64,000 nucleotides of DNA from NCBI RefSeq assembly GCF_003987345.1, contig NZ_PIPP01000007.1, forward strand, positions 1-64,000, read 5' to 3'. Below are positions 38,216 to 47,525 of the stretch, piece by piece. The translations under genes were made by a program, and so were the position numbers. This DNA comes from Aliidiomarina shirensis (GTDB lineage Bacteria; Pseudomonadota; Gammaproteobacteria; Enterobacterales; Alteromonadaceae). Every line of letters begins with the position of its first letter. The stretch's first letter is position 1. The notes under the pieces are model-generated. The model had not been told where the DNA came from, made no database searches, and was given only the letters and a program-made list of their open reading frames with translations.

Positions 38216-38256
38216 ATTTCTTCGGAGGCTGCATCTGAATCAACCAGACGCAGCGC

Positions 38257-38284
38257 ATTATACCCATGCCGGAGCTTCTTGCAA
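38257..38284 (-). promoter_or_regulatory. tRNA-Leu promoter
   Basis: On the minus strand TTGCAA (38279-38284), a 16-nt spacer and TATAAT (38257-38262) are followed by GCGCTGCG, a GC-rich discriminator like that of stringently controlled stable RNA promoters. Confidence 0.85.
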
Positions 38285-38352
38285 GCATGTATGATAAAAA
38301 AGAATACTTCATGATATGATCTTGCAATCGTTCGTTCAGGATTTATACAAAA

Positions 38353-38892
38353 ATGGTAAACTCCCCTTCCTCTAGCGCTCAGAATAGCGCCAATACTGAA
38401 ACCGAAAACCTAGAGTACGTTCCCGTTCCAAGAGCCGGCTTCGGCCGCAGAATTTTGGCTATCGTATATGATTCTTTGGTTGTCGCGGCCGTTATCATGT
38501 TCGCATTTGCGGTGCTGCTAGCCGCGCTCGGTATTTTTACTAAAACCGGCGTAATCAACCTCGCCGACGGTGAAGATCATGCAGCTTTACTGCAGGGCAA
38601 TCCACTTACCACCGTATATTTAATTTCCGTTTTACTCTGGTTCTATGTAGGGTTTTGGGTACGCGGAGGGCAAACCCTTGGCATGCGTACGTGGCGGCTG
38701 CGGGTTCGTAATACCGATAATTCACGAATCACCAAGAAACAAGCCTTAATTCGAGCGGTAACCGCATTATTTGGATTAGGTAATATTTGGGTATTGTTTG
38801 GCAGTGAGAAATTGGCACTGCAAGATCGCATTGCCAAATGTGAAGTTGTGGTGCTTAGCAAAGAAGCGAACCAATTTGTGAATTGGAAATAG
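38353..38892 (+). CDS. RDD family membrane protein
   Basis: A 179-residue protein with a polar N-terminus (about 1-32) and three hydrophobic segments (about 42-66, 88-106 and a weaker one near 140). PRAGFGRRILAIVYDSLVV and GMRTWRLRV match the RDD family (Arg and Asp residues in the first helices). The role is unknown; some homologues are linked to ion transport. Its stop codon directly abuts the lptG stop. Confidence 0.88.
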   Translation: MVNSPSSSAQNSANTETENLEYVPVPRAGFGRRILAIVYDSLVVAAVIMFAFAVLLAALGIFTKTGVINLADGEDHAALLQGNPLTTVYLISVLLWFYVGFWVRGGQTLGMRTWRLRVRNTDNSRITKKQALIRAVTALFGLGNIWVLFGSEKLALQDRIAKCEVVVLSKEANQFVNWK

Positions 38893-39960
38893 CTAAATGC
38901 GGTTTCGGCTCAAGATATAAAGTGCGGCGGAGGCAAACAACATTCCGGGTAGCAATGCACCAAGCAACGGCGGTAAGTTGTAAACCTGCGATATCGGAGC
39001 AAACACCTCATTGAAAACGTGAAAAGTAAATCCGGTGATGACCCCCAACAGCACGCGCGCGCCCATGGTGGTAGAGCGTAACGGCCCAAAGATAAACGAG
39101 AGCGCTACCAGCAGCATAACGGTTACCGTAAATGGCACTACTACTTTGCGCCAGAAGGCGAGTTCGTAGCGGCTGGCATCTTGCCGATTTGATTTTAGGT
39201 AATTAACGTAATCGTTGAGGCCGCTGATCGATAGCGATTCCGGCCTTACGGTAACCGCGCCGAGCTTATCGGGCGTTAGCGTAGAGCGCCACGACCAACT
39301 CGCAAGTTGATAGTTTGCAACGCGATCAGGGCTCACTTCCGTGTATTGTGCATCGTGTACAAACCAATCAGGCCCGACATACGTTGCTCTGCCTCCGTGC
39401 ACCACTTTCTCTAATTCCCGGCCATTAAACTCATAAATGGTTACATTTTCCAAGGTGCCGGTATCCAACACTTCACCAATATGGATAAAGCGATTACCAT
39501 CTTTGGCCCAAATACCTTGCTCACCGGAAATTAAACTCCCGCCCGATATTGCTTGTGCTCGTATTTGCCGTGCTTGCGCTTCCGCGTTTGGTGCAACCCA
39601 TTCACCAATCGCTAAAACAGCGAACATCATAATCACCGCAGATTTCATCACCGATCCAATAATATTTAAGCGCGATAATCCCGCCGCCATCATTACCGTC
39701 AGTTCGCTACTGCTAGCTAATAACCCCATACCAATAAGGCCGCCCAACAAAGCCGCCATCGGAAAAAACACTTCAACATCGCGAGGAATACTAAAGAGCA
39801 CGAACACCAAAACATCAGACATTTCATAGGTGCCACGGCCAATTGAACGAATCTGTTCGACAAATCGAATCAAACTGCTTAAGCCAGTTAATACCGATAG
39901 GCTCAAAAGCGTGGTGAGTAACACTGTTTTGCCAATGTAGCGATCGAGAATACTGAACAT
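38893..39960 (-). CDS. lptG: LPS export ABC transporter permease LptG
   Basis: A 355-residue inner membrane protein with six helices flanking a large periplasmic beta-jellyroll domain (about 130-265). With LptF and the ATPase LptB it extracts lipopolysaccharide from the inner membrane and feeds LptC-A-D. It starts MFSILDRYIGKTVLLTTLLS, typical of LptG. The ATG overlaps the lptF stop by one base (TAATG). Confidence 0.96.
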   Translation of the reverse strand: MFSILDRYIGKTVLLTTLLSLSVLTGLSSLIRFVEQIRSIGRGTYEMSDVLVFVLFSIPRDVEVFFPMAALLGGLIGMGLLASSSELTVMMAAGLSRLNIIGSVMKSAVIMMFAVLAIGEWVAPNAEAQARQIRAQAISGGSLISGEQGIWAKDGNRFIHIGEVLDTGTLENVTIYEFNGRELEKVVHGGRATYVGPDWFVHDAQYTEVSPDRVANYQLASWSWRSTLTPDKLGAVTVRPESLSISGLNDYVNYLKSNRQDASRYELAFWRKVVVPFTVTVMLLVALSFIFGPLRSTTMGARVLLGVITGFTFHVFNEVFAPISQVYNLPPLLGALLPGMLFASAALYILSRNRI

Positions 39961-41072
39961 TATTTTCGCCCTCGCAATGCTGCCCGCATTCGGTAGCCGG
40001 CTGGACGCTCTTTTAACAACAATGAAATGCCGATAATAGCTAAACTAATATGTATCCACCAAAGGCCAAGCTCAATCGGTAACGAACCATCAGCCAATGC
40101 TCGCTTAGTCGCCATGAGTACCATGAAATAGCCTAAATAAATTAACAACGCTGGCGCTATTCGAGCGAATTTTCCCTGTCGCGGGTTTACTCGGCTCAAA
40201 GGTACAGCGATGAGAATCAATAATGGCATTGCGAGCGGAATCGCGATTCGCCATTGGAGCTCGGCCGCCGCCGAACTACTTGAATCTCCCCAAAGCTCTC
40301 GGGTTGGAATAGCCTCCTCACGGCGCCCGGTGCTATCTACTTCCTGCTCGCGAATTTGAATTTGATATTGTTCAAACTGCATTACTTGATGATCAAGATT
40401 GGTAAGCGATTGCGAATAACGGCGGCCTTCATCAAGCACCATCTGTTGCGCGCCATTTGGTAAAATTTCAATACGTCCTCGTGCTGCCATTACCACGCTA
40501 GCACGCACATCTTCGGCCGCCATTTCACCCCGAGCTGGTAATTGCGCCACAAATACTTCTTCCAACTCTCCGCTTTCTGATTGGCTCTCAATAAAAATAA
40601 CCGCGCGCTGCTGAGCGGCTTGTTGGAAACGCCCTGATTGCAATACCGAAACGCCGGCCTCTGCCTGTAACCTATCGGCTATTGTTTGTTCTTGCGCCAG
40701 TGCCCACGGGCTCAACCAAAGCGTCAGCAAGGCGGTTATGAGCGCAAGCACACCAGCAAAAGCTAGAGAAACACGGGTGATATACCATTCACTCACACCA
40801 CAGGCGTGAAACACCGCCATTTCATGATCCGCATATAAACGCCCTTGAGCCATCAAAACGCCAAGGAAAAGGCTTATAGGGAGCAGTAATGAAGCTAATC
40901 CGGGTAACTGTAACCCGAGTACTAATAAAATGAGTTGGGCAGGAATTTGCCCTTCCGAGGCTTCCGTGAGAATCTGGACGAATTGCTGACTAACAAAAAT
41001 GGTTAGCAAAACCACAAAAATAGCCATTTGTGCTTTGAATGTTTCACGAATAATGTAACGAAATATGAGCAC
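39960..41072 (-). CDS. lptF: LPS export ABC transporter permease LptF
   Basis: A 370-residue partner of LptG with the same layout: helices 1-3 (about 12-120), periplasmic domain (about 130-270), helices 4-6. The start MLIFRYIIRETFKAQMAIFV is typical. It is divergent from pepA, as in E. coli. Confidence 0.96.
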   Translation of the reverse strand: MLIFRYIIRETFKAQMAIFVVLLTIFVSQQFVQILTEASEGQIPAQLILLVLGLQLPGLASLLLPISLFLGVLMAQGRLYADHEMAVFHACGVSEWYITRVSLAFAGVLALITALLTLWLSPWALAQEQTIADRLQAEAGVSVLQSGRFQQAAQQRAVIFIESQSESGELEEVFVAQLPARGEMAAEDVRASVVMAARGRIEILPNGAQQMVLDEGRRYSQSLTNLDHQVMQFEQYQIQIREQEVDSTGRREEAIPTRELWGDSSSSAAAELQWRIAIPLAMPLLILIAVPLSRVNPRQGKFARIAPALLIYLGYFMVLMATKRALADGSLPIELGLWWIHISLAIIGISLLLKERPAGYRMRAALRGRK

Positions 41073-41108
41073 AGGCCCAACCCTTAACTTCGCTTTTTAC
41101 TGGAAATC

Positions 41109-41123
41109 ACTGAATATTTCAGT
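41109..41123. repeat. Perfect palindrome between lptF and pepA
   Basis: ACTGAA-TAT-TTCAGT is a 15-bp perfect inverted repeat 37 bp from the lptF start. It resembles an operator half-site pair; the regulator is not known. Confidence 0.4.
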
Positions 41124-41295
41124 AAACTTTGTGTTTTAACAAGTTTGATCTGCGATTCTAAGGCCATAACATCGAATTTGCTTCCTTTTTTTCAGAAGAA
41201 ATGTTCGATTTGCGGCGATTAACCACGGCTTGCCACCTTAGATTAACGCTAATAATGCCACGACCGGCATCAATAAACCAGAAATGGGAGTACCT

Positions 41296-42801
41296 ATGGA
41301 ATTTAGTGTAAAAAGCGGTAGCCCAGAAAAACAACGTTCCGCATGTATCGTAGTGGGCGTTTTCGAACCTCGTCGTTTATCACCAGCGGCTGAGCAAATC
41401 GACAAAATCAGTGATGGCTACTTGAGTAACATTTTGCGCCGTGGCGATATCGAAGGAAAACCAGGGCAAGTACTCCTCCTCCACAACGTACCAAATCTTC
41501 TGAGCGAGCGAATTTTACTCGTAGGTTGTGGGAAAGAGCGCGAATTGGATGAACGCCAATATCGACAAATCATCAGTAAAACCATTGCAACACTAAATGA
41601 TACCGGCGCTATGGAAGCGGTTTGCTTTTTAAGTGAACTGCATGTGAAAGGCCGTGATACCTATTGGAAAGTGCGCCACGCGATCGAAGCAGCGCAAAGT
41701 AGCCTGTACGTATTTGATCAACTTAAAACCCATCGCGAAGAGCCACGCCGCCCACTCCGCAAGCTTATTTTTAACGTGCCGTCTCGCCGCGAGTTGCCGG
41801 TAGGTGAGCGCGCAGTAAGCCATGGTTTAGCGGTAGCGAAAGGTGTGAAACTTTGCCGAGATGCCGCCAATATGCCACCCAATATCTGCACGCCAATTTG
41901 GCTTGCGGAACAAGCCGAAGCACTCGCTGAAAATTACGATAATTTAAGCGTAGAACGCGTCACGGAAACGGATATGGCAGAGCTTGGTATGAATGCATAC
42001 CTCGCCGTTAGCCGAGGTTCTGATAACCCAGCAGTTATGACGTTAATGCACTATTCAGGTGCTAACGATAACCGAGCTCCAATTGTATTGGTGGGTAAAG
42101 GCTTAACCTTCGATGCTGGTGGTATTTCTATCAAACCATCCGAAGCGATGGACGAAATGAAATACGATATGGGAGGCGCTGCCGGCGTGCTGGGAACTAT
42201 GCAGGCGCTTGCAGAGTTACAACTTCCAATCAACGTCATTGGTATCTTAGCAGGTTGTGAGAATATGCCTGATGGCCGCGCATACCGGCCGGGTGACGTG
42301 ATTAAAACTATGTCGGGGCAAACGGTAGAAGTGCTTAACACCGATGCCGAAGGCCGGTTAGTGTTGTGCGATGCCCTTACCTACGTAGAGCGTTTCAACC
42401 CAGAAACTGTGGTTGATATTGCCACCTTAACCGGTGCCTGCGTTATCGCGTTAGGGCCTCATGCAACAGGCATGATGAGTAATCATAATCCGCTAGCACA
42501 TGAGCTTCTTGGTGTTTCCAAGCAAAGCGGCGATCGTGCGTGGCAACTGCCGTTATGGGATGAGTATCAAGATATGTTGGATAGCCCATTTGCGGATATG
42601 ACCAACTTAGGTGGTCGCCCAGCCGGTACCATTACTGCAGCCTGTTTCTTATCGCGCTTCACCAAAAAGTATCATTGGGCGCATTTAGATATTGCCGGTA
42701 CAGCTTGGAAAGGCGGCAAGGAAAAAGGCGCAACTGGCCGGCCCGTGCCTATGCTCACTCAATTCTTGTTAGCGCGCTCAGGCGCAGCACAAAGCGAGTA
42801 G
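41296..42801 (+). CDS. pepA: Cytosol (leucyl) aminopeptidase PepA
   Basis: A 501-residue M17 aminopeptidase with two metal ions. The start [20 protein letters not shown] matches E. coli PepA almost exactly, so the ATG at 41284 four codons earlier is not preferred. Metal and catalytic residues are in [17 protein letters not shown] (about 265-281), KYDMGGAA and [14 protein letters not shown] (about 344-357). E. coli PepA also binds DNA (carAB control, cer/Xer recombination). It heads pepA-holC-valS. Confidence 0.96.
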   Translation: MEFSVKSGSPEKQRSACIVVGVFEPRRLSPAAEQIDKISDGYLSNILRRGDIEGKPGQVLLLHNVPNLLSERILLVGCGKERELDERQYRQIISKTIATLNDTGAMEAVCFLSELHVKGRDTYWKVRHAIEAAQSSLYVFDQLKTHREEPRRPLRKLIFNVPSRRELPVGERAVSHGLAVAKGVKLCRDAANMPPNICTPIWLAEQAEALAENYDNLSVERVTETDMAELGMNAYLAVSRGSDNPAVMTLMHYSGANDNRAPIVLVGKGLTFDAGGISIKPSEAMDEMKYDMGGAAGVLGTMQALAELQLPINVIGILAGCENMPDGRAYRPGDVIKTMSGQTVEVLNTDAEGRLVLCDALTYVERFNPETVVDIATLTGACVIALGPHATGMMSNHNPLAHELLGVSKQSGDRAWQLPLWDEYQDMLDSPFADMTNLGGRPAGTITAACFLSRFTKKYHWAHLDIAGTAWKGGKEKGATGRPVPMLTQFLLARSGAAQSE

Positions 42802-42804
42802 CCG

Positions 42805-43245
42805 GTGGCTCGGGTAACTTTTTACGTAGTGAACAGTGCGGCTCCGGCCGCATTGCTTAATGCTGTTTGTCATTTAATTGCACAGCAGTTTAATCAACGC
42901 CGCCGGATTGTTATTTTTAGCCAAGATCAGGCACAAGCGGAAGCGGTTGATGAGCTACTTTGGCAAATTCCAGCGGAACGTTTTATTCCCCACAATTTGC
43001 TGGGGGAAGGTCCGGTTGCTGGCACACCAGTTTTAATTGGATGGGATCAGCCAACCGCTGAATTAAGCAAGCAGCGAAATGTGGTATTTAATTTGCGCCA
43101 TGAAGTGCCCGAATTAACCCGCCACATTCAAGAAATTATTGATTTCGTTCCAGCCGATGAAACCGGCAAGGAACTCGCGCGTGAGCGCTATCGTCATTAT
43201 CGGCAGTTGGGTATGCAATTGGCTACCCTGCCTGCTCCGGAATAA
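42805..43245 (+). CDS. holC: DNA polymerase III chi subunit
   Basis: A 146-residue chi subunit that links the clamp loader to SSB. It starts at GTG, 3 nt after the pepA stop (MARVTFYVVNS); the motif VLIGWDQPTAELSKQRNVVFNL is at about 71-92. It lies between pepA and valS as in E. coli. Confidence 0.93.
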   Translation: MARVTFYVVNSAAPAALLNAVCHLIAQQFNQRRRIVIFSQDQAQAEAVDELLWQIPAERFIPHNLLGEGPVAGTPVLIGWDQPTAELSKQRNVVFNLRHEVPELTRHIQEIIDFVPADETGKELARERYRHYRQLGMQLATLPAPE

Positions 43246-43257
43246 TTGAAGGACACC

Positions 43258-46098
43258 ATGGATAAAACCTACTCCCCACAAAATATTGAGCAACGTTTAT
43301 ACGAAAACTGGGAACAGGCGGGTTACTTCCGTCCATCAGGCCAAGGTGAATCGTATTGCATTATGATTCCACCACCAAACGTAACTGGCAGCTTACACAT
43401 GGGCCACGCGTTTCAGCACACGCTTATGGATACGCTTACGCGTTATAAGCGAATGGATGGCTACAACACACTTTGGCAAGTAGGCTCTGATCATGCTGGC
43501 ATCGCCACGCAAATGGTGGTTGAACGTAAGTTAGCGGCAGAAAACTTAGATCGCCATACACTCGGCCGTGAAGCATTTATTGATAAAGTTTGGGATTGGA
43601 AAGCCGAATCTGGCGGCACTATTACCCGACAAATGCGGCGTTTGGGTGATTCGGTAGATTGGGAACGCGAACGTTTTACCATGGATGAAGGCTTATCAAA
43701 GGCCGTACAAGAAGTATTCGTTCGCCTGCACGAAGACAACCTCATTTATCGTGGCAAGCGGTTAGTAAACTGGGATCCGAAATTAAAAACGGCGATTTCT
43801 GATTTAGAAGTTGAGAACAAAGATACCAAAGGCAAAATCTGGCATTTACGTTATCCATTGGCCGATGGCGCAACAACCGCGGATGGCAAAGATTATGTGA
43901 TTGTAGCCACAACCCGCCCAGAAACAATGCTCGGTGATTCTTGCGTTGCCGTACACCCAGAAGACGAACGCTATTTATCGTTGCAAGGTAAGTTCATTGC
44001 GTTGCCCCTTACCGGCCGCAAGATACCGATTATTGCCGATGATTATGTCGACCAGGAATTTGGCTCTGGCTGTGTGAAAATAACGCCTGCGCACGATTTT
44101 AATGATTACGAAATTGGTAAACGCCATAACCTGCCGTTGATTAATATTTTAAGCGATTCTGCCCACGTACTCGCAGAAGCTGAAGTATTCGATATTAAAG
44201 GCCTTCCACGCACTGATGTTGATACTAGCTTACCCGCTGAGTTTGCCGGCCTTGAGCGCTTCGCTGCACGCAAAGCCGTTGTTGCTGCCATGGATGCCCT
44301 AGGCCTGCTCGAAAAAGTAGCTGAGCACGATAATAAAGTGCCCTACGGCGATCGTTCGGGTGTAGTAATCGAGCCATTCCTAACTGATCAGTGGTATGTA
44401 CGGGTAGCGCCATTGGCCGAAACCGCAACAAAAGCGGTGGAAGATGGCGAAATCGAATTTGTGCCTAAGCAATATGAAAATATGTATTTTAGTTGGATGC
44501 GCGATATTCAAGATTGGTGTATTTCCCGCCAGCTTTGGTGGGGTCACCGAATTCCGGCTTGGTACGATGATGAAGGCAAGGTTTATGTTGGCCGTAGCGA
44601 AGCGGAAGTTCGCGAAAAGCACGGGCTCGGCGATCGCATACTACAACAAGATAATGATGTATTGGATACGTGGTTTTCTTCAGCGTTGTGGACATTCTCT
44701 ACACTAGGTTGGCCAGACGATACCGAAGCCTTAAAAACCTTCCACCCAACCAACGTTTTGGTTACTGGCTTCGATATTATTTTCTTCTGGGTAGCACGCA
44801 TGATCATGATGACCATGCACTTCCTGAAAGATGAAGATGGTAAGCCTCAGGTGCCATTTAAAACGGTGTATGTAACCGGCTTAATTCGTGATGAGCAAGG
44901 CGATAAAATGTCGAAATCGAAGGGGAACGTTATTGATCCTCTCGATATGATCGATGGTATCGGCCTCGAAGAGCTACTCGAAAAGCGCACCAGCAATTTG
45001 ATGCAAGAAAAACTGGCTACACAAATTGCCAAGCGCACGAAGAAAGAGTTCCCCGATGGTATTACCGCCCACGGCACCGATGCGTTGCGTTTCACCCTTG
45101 CAGCACTTGCTTCAACCGGGCGCGATATCAACTGGGATATGAAACGCCTTGAAGGTTACCGTAACTTCTGCAACAAGCTTTGGAACGCTAGCCGTTATGT
45201 GCTGATGAATACCGAAGAGCAAGATTGCGGATTGAACGGCGGCGAAATGCAGCTTTCGTTGGCGGACCAATGGATTATTGAACGCTTTAACGATACCACT
45301 AAACAGTTCCGCCATGCCCTCGATACTTATCGTTTCGACCAGGCTGCGGCAATTGCCTACGAATTCACTTGGAATCAATTCTGCGATTGGTACCTAGAGC
45401 TTACCAAGCCAGTATTGTTCAGCGGTACCGAGGCACAGCAGCGCGCCACACGCCATACGTTGGTAACAGTTCTGGAACAGTTGTTGCGCTTATTGCATCC
45501 GTTGTTGCCCTTTATCACCGAAGAAATTTGGCAACGTGTGGCACCGCTAGCGGGAGCGCAAGGCGAAACCATTATGCTGCAAGCATACCCGCAAGTTCAG
45601 CCGGTGCAGTTTGCTGAGGCACAAGCCGATATGGAATGGCTGAAGCAAGTTATTGTTGCAGTGCGGAATATTCGCGGTGAAATGGATCTTTCGCCCAGTA
45701 AAGCACTACCCGTACTGATTGTGAATGCCGATGCAACGGCTACACGGCGCTTGAATGACAACGCAAGCTTCCTAAGTGCGCTTGCTAAGCTTGAATCGCT
45801 TACCTTTATCGCTTCTGATGAAGAGGCACCTGCAAGTGCTACAGCGCTTGTTGGCCGCATGGAAATCCATATTCCTATGGCTGGCTTAATCGATAAAGAA
45901 GCAGAGCTTGCTCGTTTAGATAAAGCCATTGATAAGGCAGAAAAAGAGCTACAACGGGTTTCTGGCAAATTATCGAATGAGAAATTTGTAAGTAACGCAC
46001 CTGCCGATGTGATTGCCAAAGAGCGGGAAAAGCAAGCTGAAGCTGAAGAGCTGGTGAAGCAATTAGAGCAGCAACGCCAGCGTATCGCTACGCTCTAA
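43258..46098 (+). CDS. valS: Valine-tRNA ligase
   Basis: A 946-residue class I synthetase. The HIGH motif appears as LHMGHAF (about 46), the editing (CP1) domain with [11 protein letters not shown] is near 218, KMSKS is at residues 550-554, then the anticodon domain and a C-terminal coiled coil (about 880-946, [17 protein letters not shown]). The ATG at 43258 follows GAAGGACACC; the in-frame TTG upstream is ignored. It ends at a terminator shared with rraB. Confidence 0.97.
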   Translation: MDKTYSPQNIEQRLYENWEQAGYFRPSGQGESYCIMIPPPNVTGSLHMGHAFQHTLMDTLTRYKRMDGYNTLWQVGSDHAGIATQMVVERKLAAENLDRHTLGREAFIDKVWDWKAESGGTITRQMRRLGDSVDWERERFTMDEGLSKAVQEVFVRLHEDNLIYRGKRLVNWDPKLKTAISDLEVENKDTKGKIWHLRYPLADGATTADGKDYVIVATTRPETMLGDSCVAVHPEDERYLSLQGKFIALPLTGRKIPIIADDYVDQEFGSGCVKITPAHDFNDYEIGKRHNLPLINILSDSAHVLAEAEVFDIKGLPRTDVDTSLPAEFAGLERFAARKAVVAAMDALGLLEKVAEHDNKVPYGDRSGVVIEPFLTDQWYVRVAPLAETATKAVEDGEIEFVPKQYENMYFSWMRDIQDWCISRQLWWGHRIPAWYDDEGKVYVGRSEAEVREKHGLGDRILQQDNDVLDTWFSSALWTFSTLGWPDDTEALKTFHPTNVLVTGFDIIFFWVARMIMMTMHFLKDEDGKPQVPFKTVYVTGLIRDEQGDKMSKSKGNVIDPLDMIDGIGLEELLEKRTSNLMQEKLATQIAKRTKKEFPDGITAHGTDALRFTLAALASTGRDINWDMKRLEGYRNFCNKLWNASRYVLMNTEEQDCGLNGGEMQLSLADQWIIERFNDTTKQFRHALDTYRFDQAAAIAYEFTWNQFCDWYLELTKPVLFSGTEAQQRATRHTLVTVLEQLLRLLHPLLPFITEEIWQRVAPLAGAQGETIMLQAYPQVQPVQFAEAQADMEWLKQVIVAVRNIRGEMDLSPSKALPVLIVNADATATRRLNDNASFLSALAKLESLTFIASDEEAPASATALVGRMEIHIPMAGLIDKEAELARLDKAIDKAEKELQRVSGKLSNEKFVSNAPADVIAKEREKQAEAEELVKQLEQQRQRIATL

Positions 46099-46123
46099 TG
46101 GTTTGTACCACCCAAGCTTGATA

Positions 46124-46160
46124 TAAAAAAAACCCGATTTCCTAGAAATCGGGTTTTTTT
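46124..46160. terminator. Bidirectional terminator between valS and rraB
   Basis: Stem AAACCCGATTTC / GAAATCGGGTTT with a CTAG loop, flanked by long A and T runs on both sides, so it works for both convergent genes. Confidence 0.92.
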
Positions 46161-46204
46161 ATTCACGTTATTTGCTAATTTATTGCAGAGCCTATTGGCG
46201 GCTC

Positions 46205-46627
46205 TTAATCATCAAGATCGGAATCGTCGTAATCATCCCAATCTACTTCTTCAAGTTCATCTTCGTCGAGCTCACCTTCCTCGTCGTCGCCAAGGTAAGT
46301 GCCCCAACCATCATATTCCACACCACAGGCATCGGCTACTTTCGCGATTTCTTTCGTTTGTGCAGCTAACAACGCTTTATCAAGTGCGCATTCAACTACG
46401 GCTGCAAAATAGAAACAAGGTTTACCATCATCAAGCTCAAATTCTTCAGCTTCATCAACGTGATAACCAAGTTTTACAAGCTCAACCGCAGCTTTTTCTA
46501 AGCGGCTGAAATCGCTACTCACGAGGTGATGTTCGATGTCAATTTCATCTTCAGCACTCAGGCCGGCTTCAAGAATGGCATCAATCGTTTCATCGCTTTG
46601 CGCTAATAATGCTTCTAAATCGTTCAC
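46205..46627 (-). CDS. rraB: Regulator of ribonuclease E activity B
   Basis: A 140-residue very acidic protein, the RraB family, with GVEYDGWGTYLGDDEEGELDE (about 104-124) and a C-terminal run of D and E. In E. coli it binds the C-terminal scaffold of RNase E and alters the set of degraded mRNAs. Its location after valS is conserved. Confidence 0.93.
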   Translation of the reverse strand: MNDLEALLAQSDETIDAILEAGLSAEDEIDIEHHLVSSDFSRLEKAAVELVKLGYHVDEAEEFELDDGKPCFYFAAVVECALDKALLAAQTKEIAKVADACGVEYDGWGTYLGDDEEGELDEDELEEVDWDDYDDSDLDD

Positions 46628-46665
46628 GAGAATAATTCTCCCTTCCGCCTACCTTAGGCTTCGTA

Positions 46666-47403
46666 TTAGCTTGATTTTGGGCTTACTTCGCTATTTGCTT
46701 CCGCATCGATCTCAGTGATTTTTGTGAGCATTTGCCCATAAACATCAGCAATCAAAGGGCGAACGCTTTCGCGGTTATACCCTTCTGTAGCAACCGGCGG
46801 AAGCATTTCAATAATGATTTTACCATTATTCCAACGATTCAGCTTAATCTTTTCGTGCGTCGTGCTCATGCACACTGGAACAATAGCAACATTCGCTTGA
46901 ATGGCGGTATGAAACGCACCTGTTTTAAAAGGAAGCAAACCTCGGCCATAGCTACGTGTTCCTTCCGGGAACATCCAAATCGATAGTGCGTCTTTCTTAA
47001 TCGCCGATACCGCTGTTCCAATGGTGCCATGAGCACGCGAACTATTCTTTCTATCAATCAAGATATTTCCGGCTAGCCAGTATAGTTGACCAAAAAAAGG
47101 CACCCACTTCAGGCTCTTTTTACCAATAGTTACTGTGCCCGGTAGTAGCGAGGCACTCATGGTAAATATATCCCAGCTGTTTTGATGGTTCGCCACATAT
47201 ACAAATGGGCCACCCGTTTTAACGCTTTCTGGCACGCGAATATCTAACTGCGTACCTAAAATTCGATGCATGCTGCCAAACACATGAGCCGCAAGTGCAG
47301 TATTATTCCGATGAAATGGCCTTAGCAAGCAGAACAAAGAGCCGAGGAAGCCCGCTACAATAACAAATACACCTAGAATAAAAATACGAATTACAGCTAA
47401 CAT
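46666..47403 (-). CDS. plsC: 1-acyl-sn-glycerol-3-phosphate acyltransferase
   Basis: A 245-residue membrane enzyme making phosphatidic acid. The acyltransferase motifs are NHQNSWD (HX4D, about 72-78) and FPEGTRSYGRG (about 144-154). The start MLAVIRIFILGVFV matches E. coli PlsC; longer in-frame starts at 47436 and 47451 are possible, because the ribosome binding site at the chosen start is weak. It lies next to parC as in E. coli. Confidence 0.93.
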   Translation of the reverse strand: MLAVIRIFILGVFVIVAGFLGSLFCLLRPFHRNNTALAAHVFGSMHRILGTQLDIRVPESVKTGGPFVYVANHQNSWDIFTMSASLLPGTVTIGKKSLKWVPFFGQLYWLAGNILIDRKNSSRAHGTIGTAVSAIKKDALSIWMFPEGTRSYGRGLLPFKTGAFHTAIQANVAIVPVCMSTTHEKIKLNRWNNGKIIIEMLPPVATEGYNRESVRPLIADVYGQMLTKITEIDAEANSEVSPKSS

Positions 47404-47470
47404 GTGTTCACTCAAATTTGGAAATGAGTGCATAGTATAACCTGCCAGCATGTCAATTTCCCAAAAAAAT

Positions 47471-47501
47471 AAGGCCTCGCTGGTATAACCAGCGAGGCCT
47501 T
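47471..47501 (-). terminator. Terminator downstream of parC
   Basis: A perfect 14-bp stem (AAGGCCTCGCTGGT / ACCAGCGAGGCCTT) with a 3-nt loop is followed on the minus strand by A and seven T. Confidence 0.92.
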
Positions 47502-47525
47502 TGAGCGTACAGTTGTTTGTAAAGG

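Noticed and set aside
38052-38327. Open frames on both strands spanning tRNA-Leu
   Set aside because: They run through a well-formed tRNA gene and have no protein character.
44380-45378. Several 60-95 codon frames antisense to valS
   Set aside because: They are shadows of a clear synthetase gene, without conserved composition or start signals.
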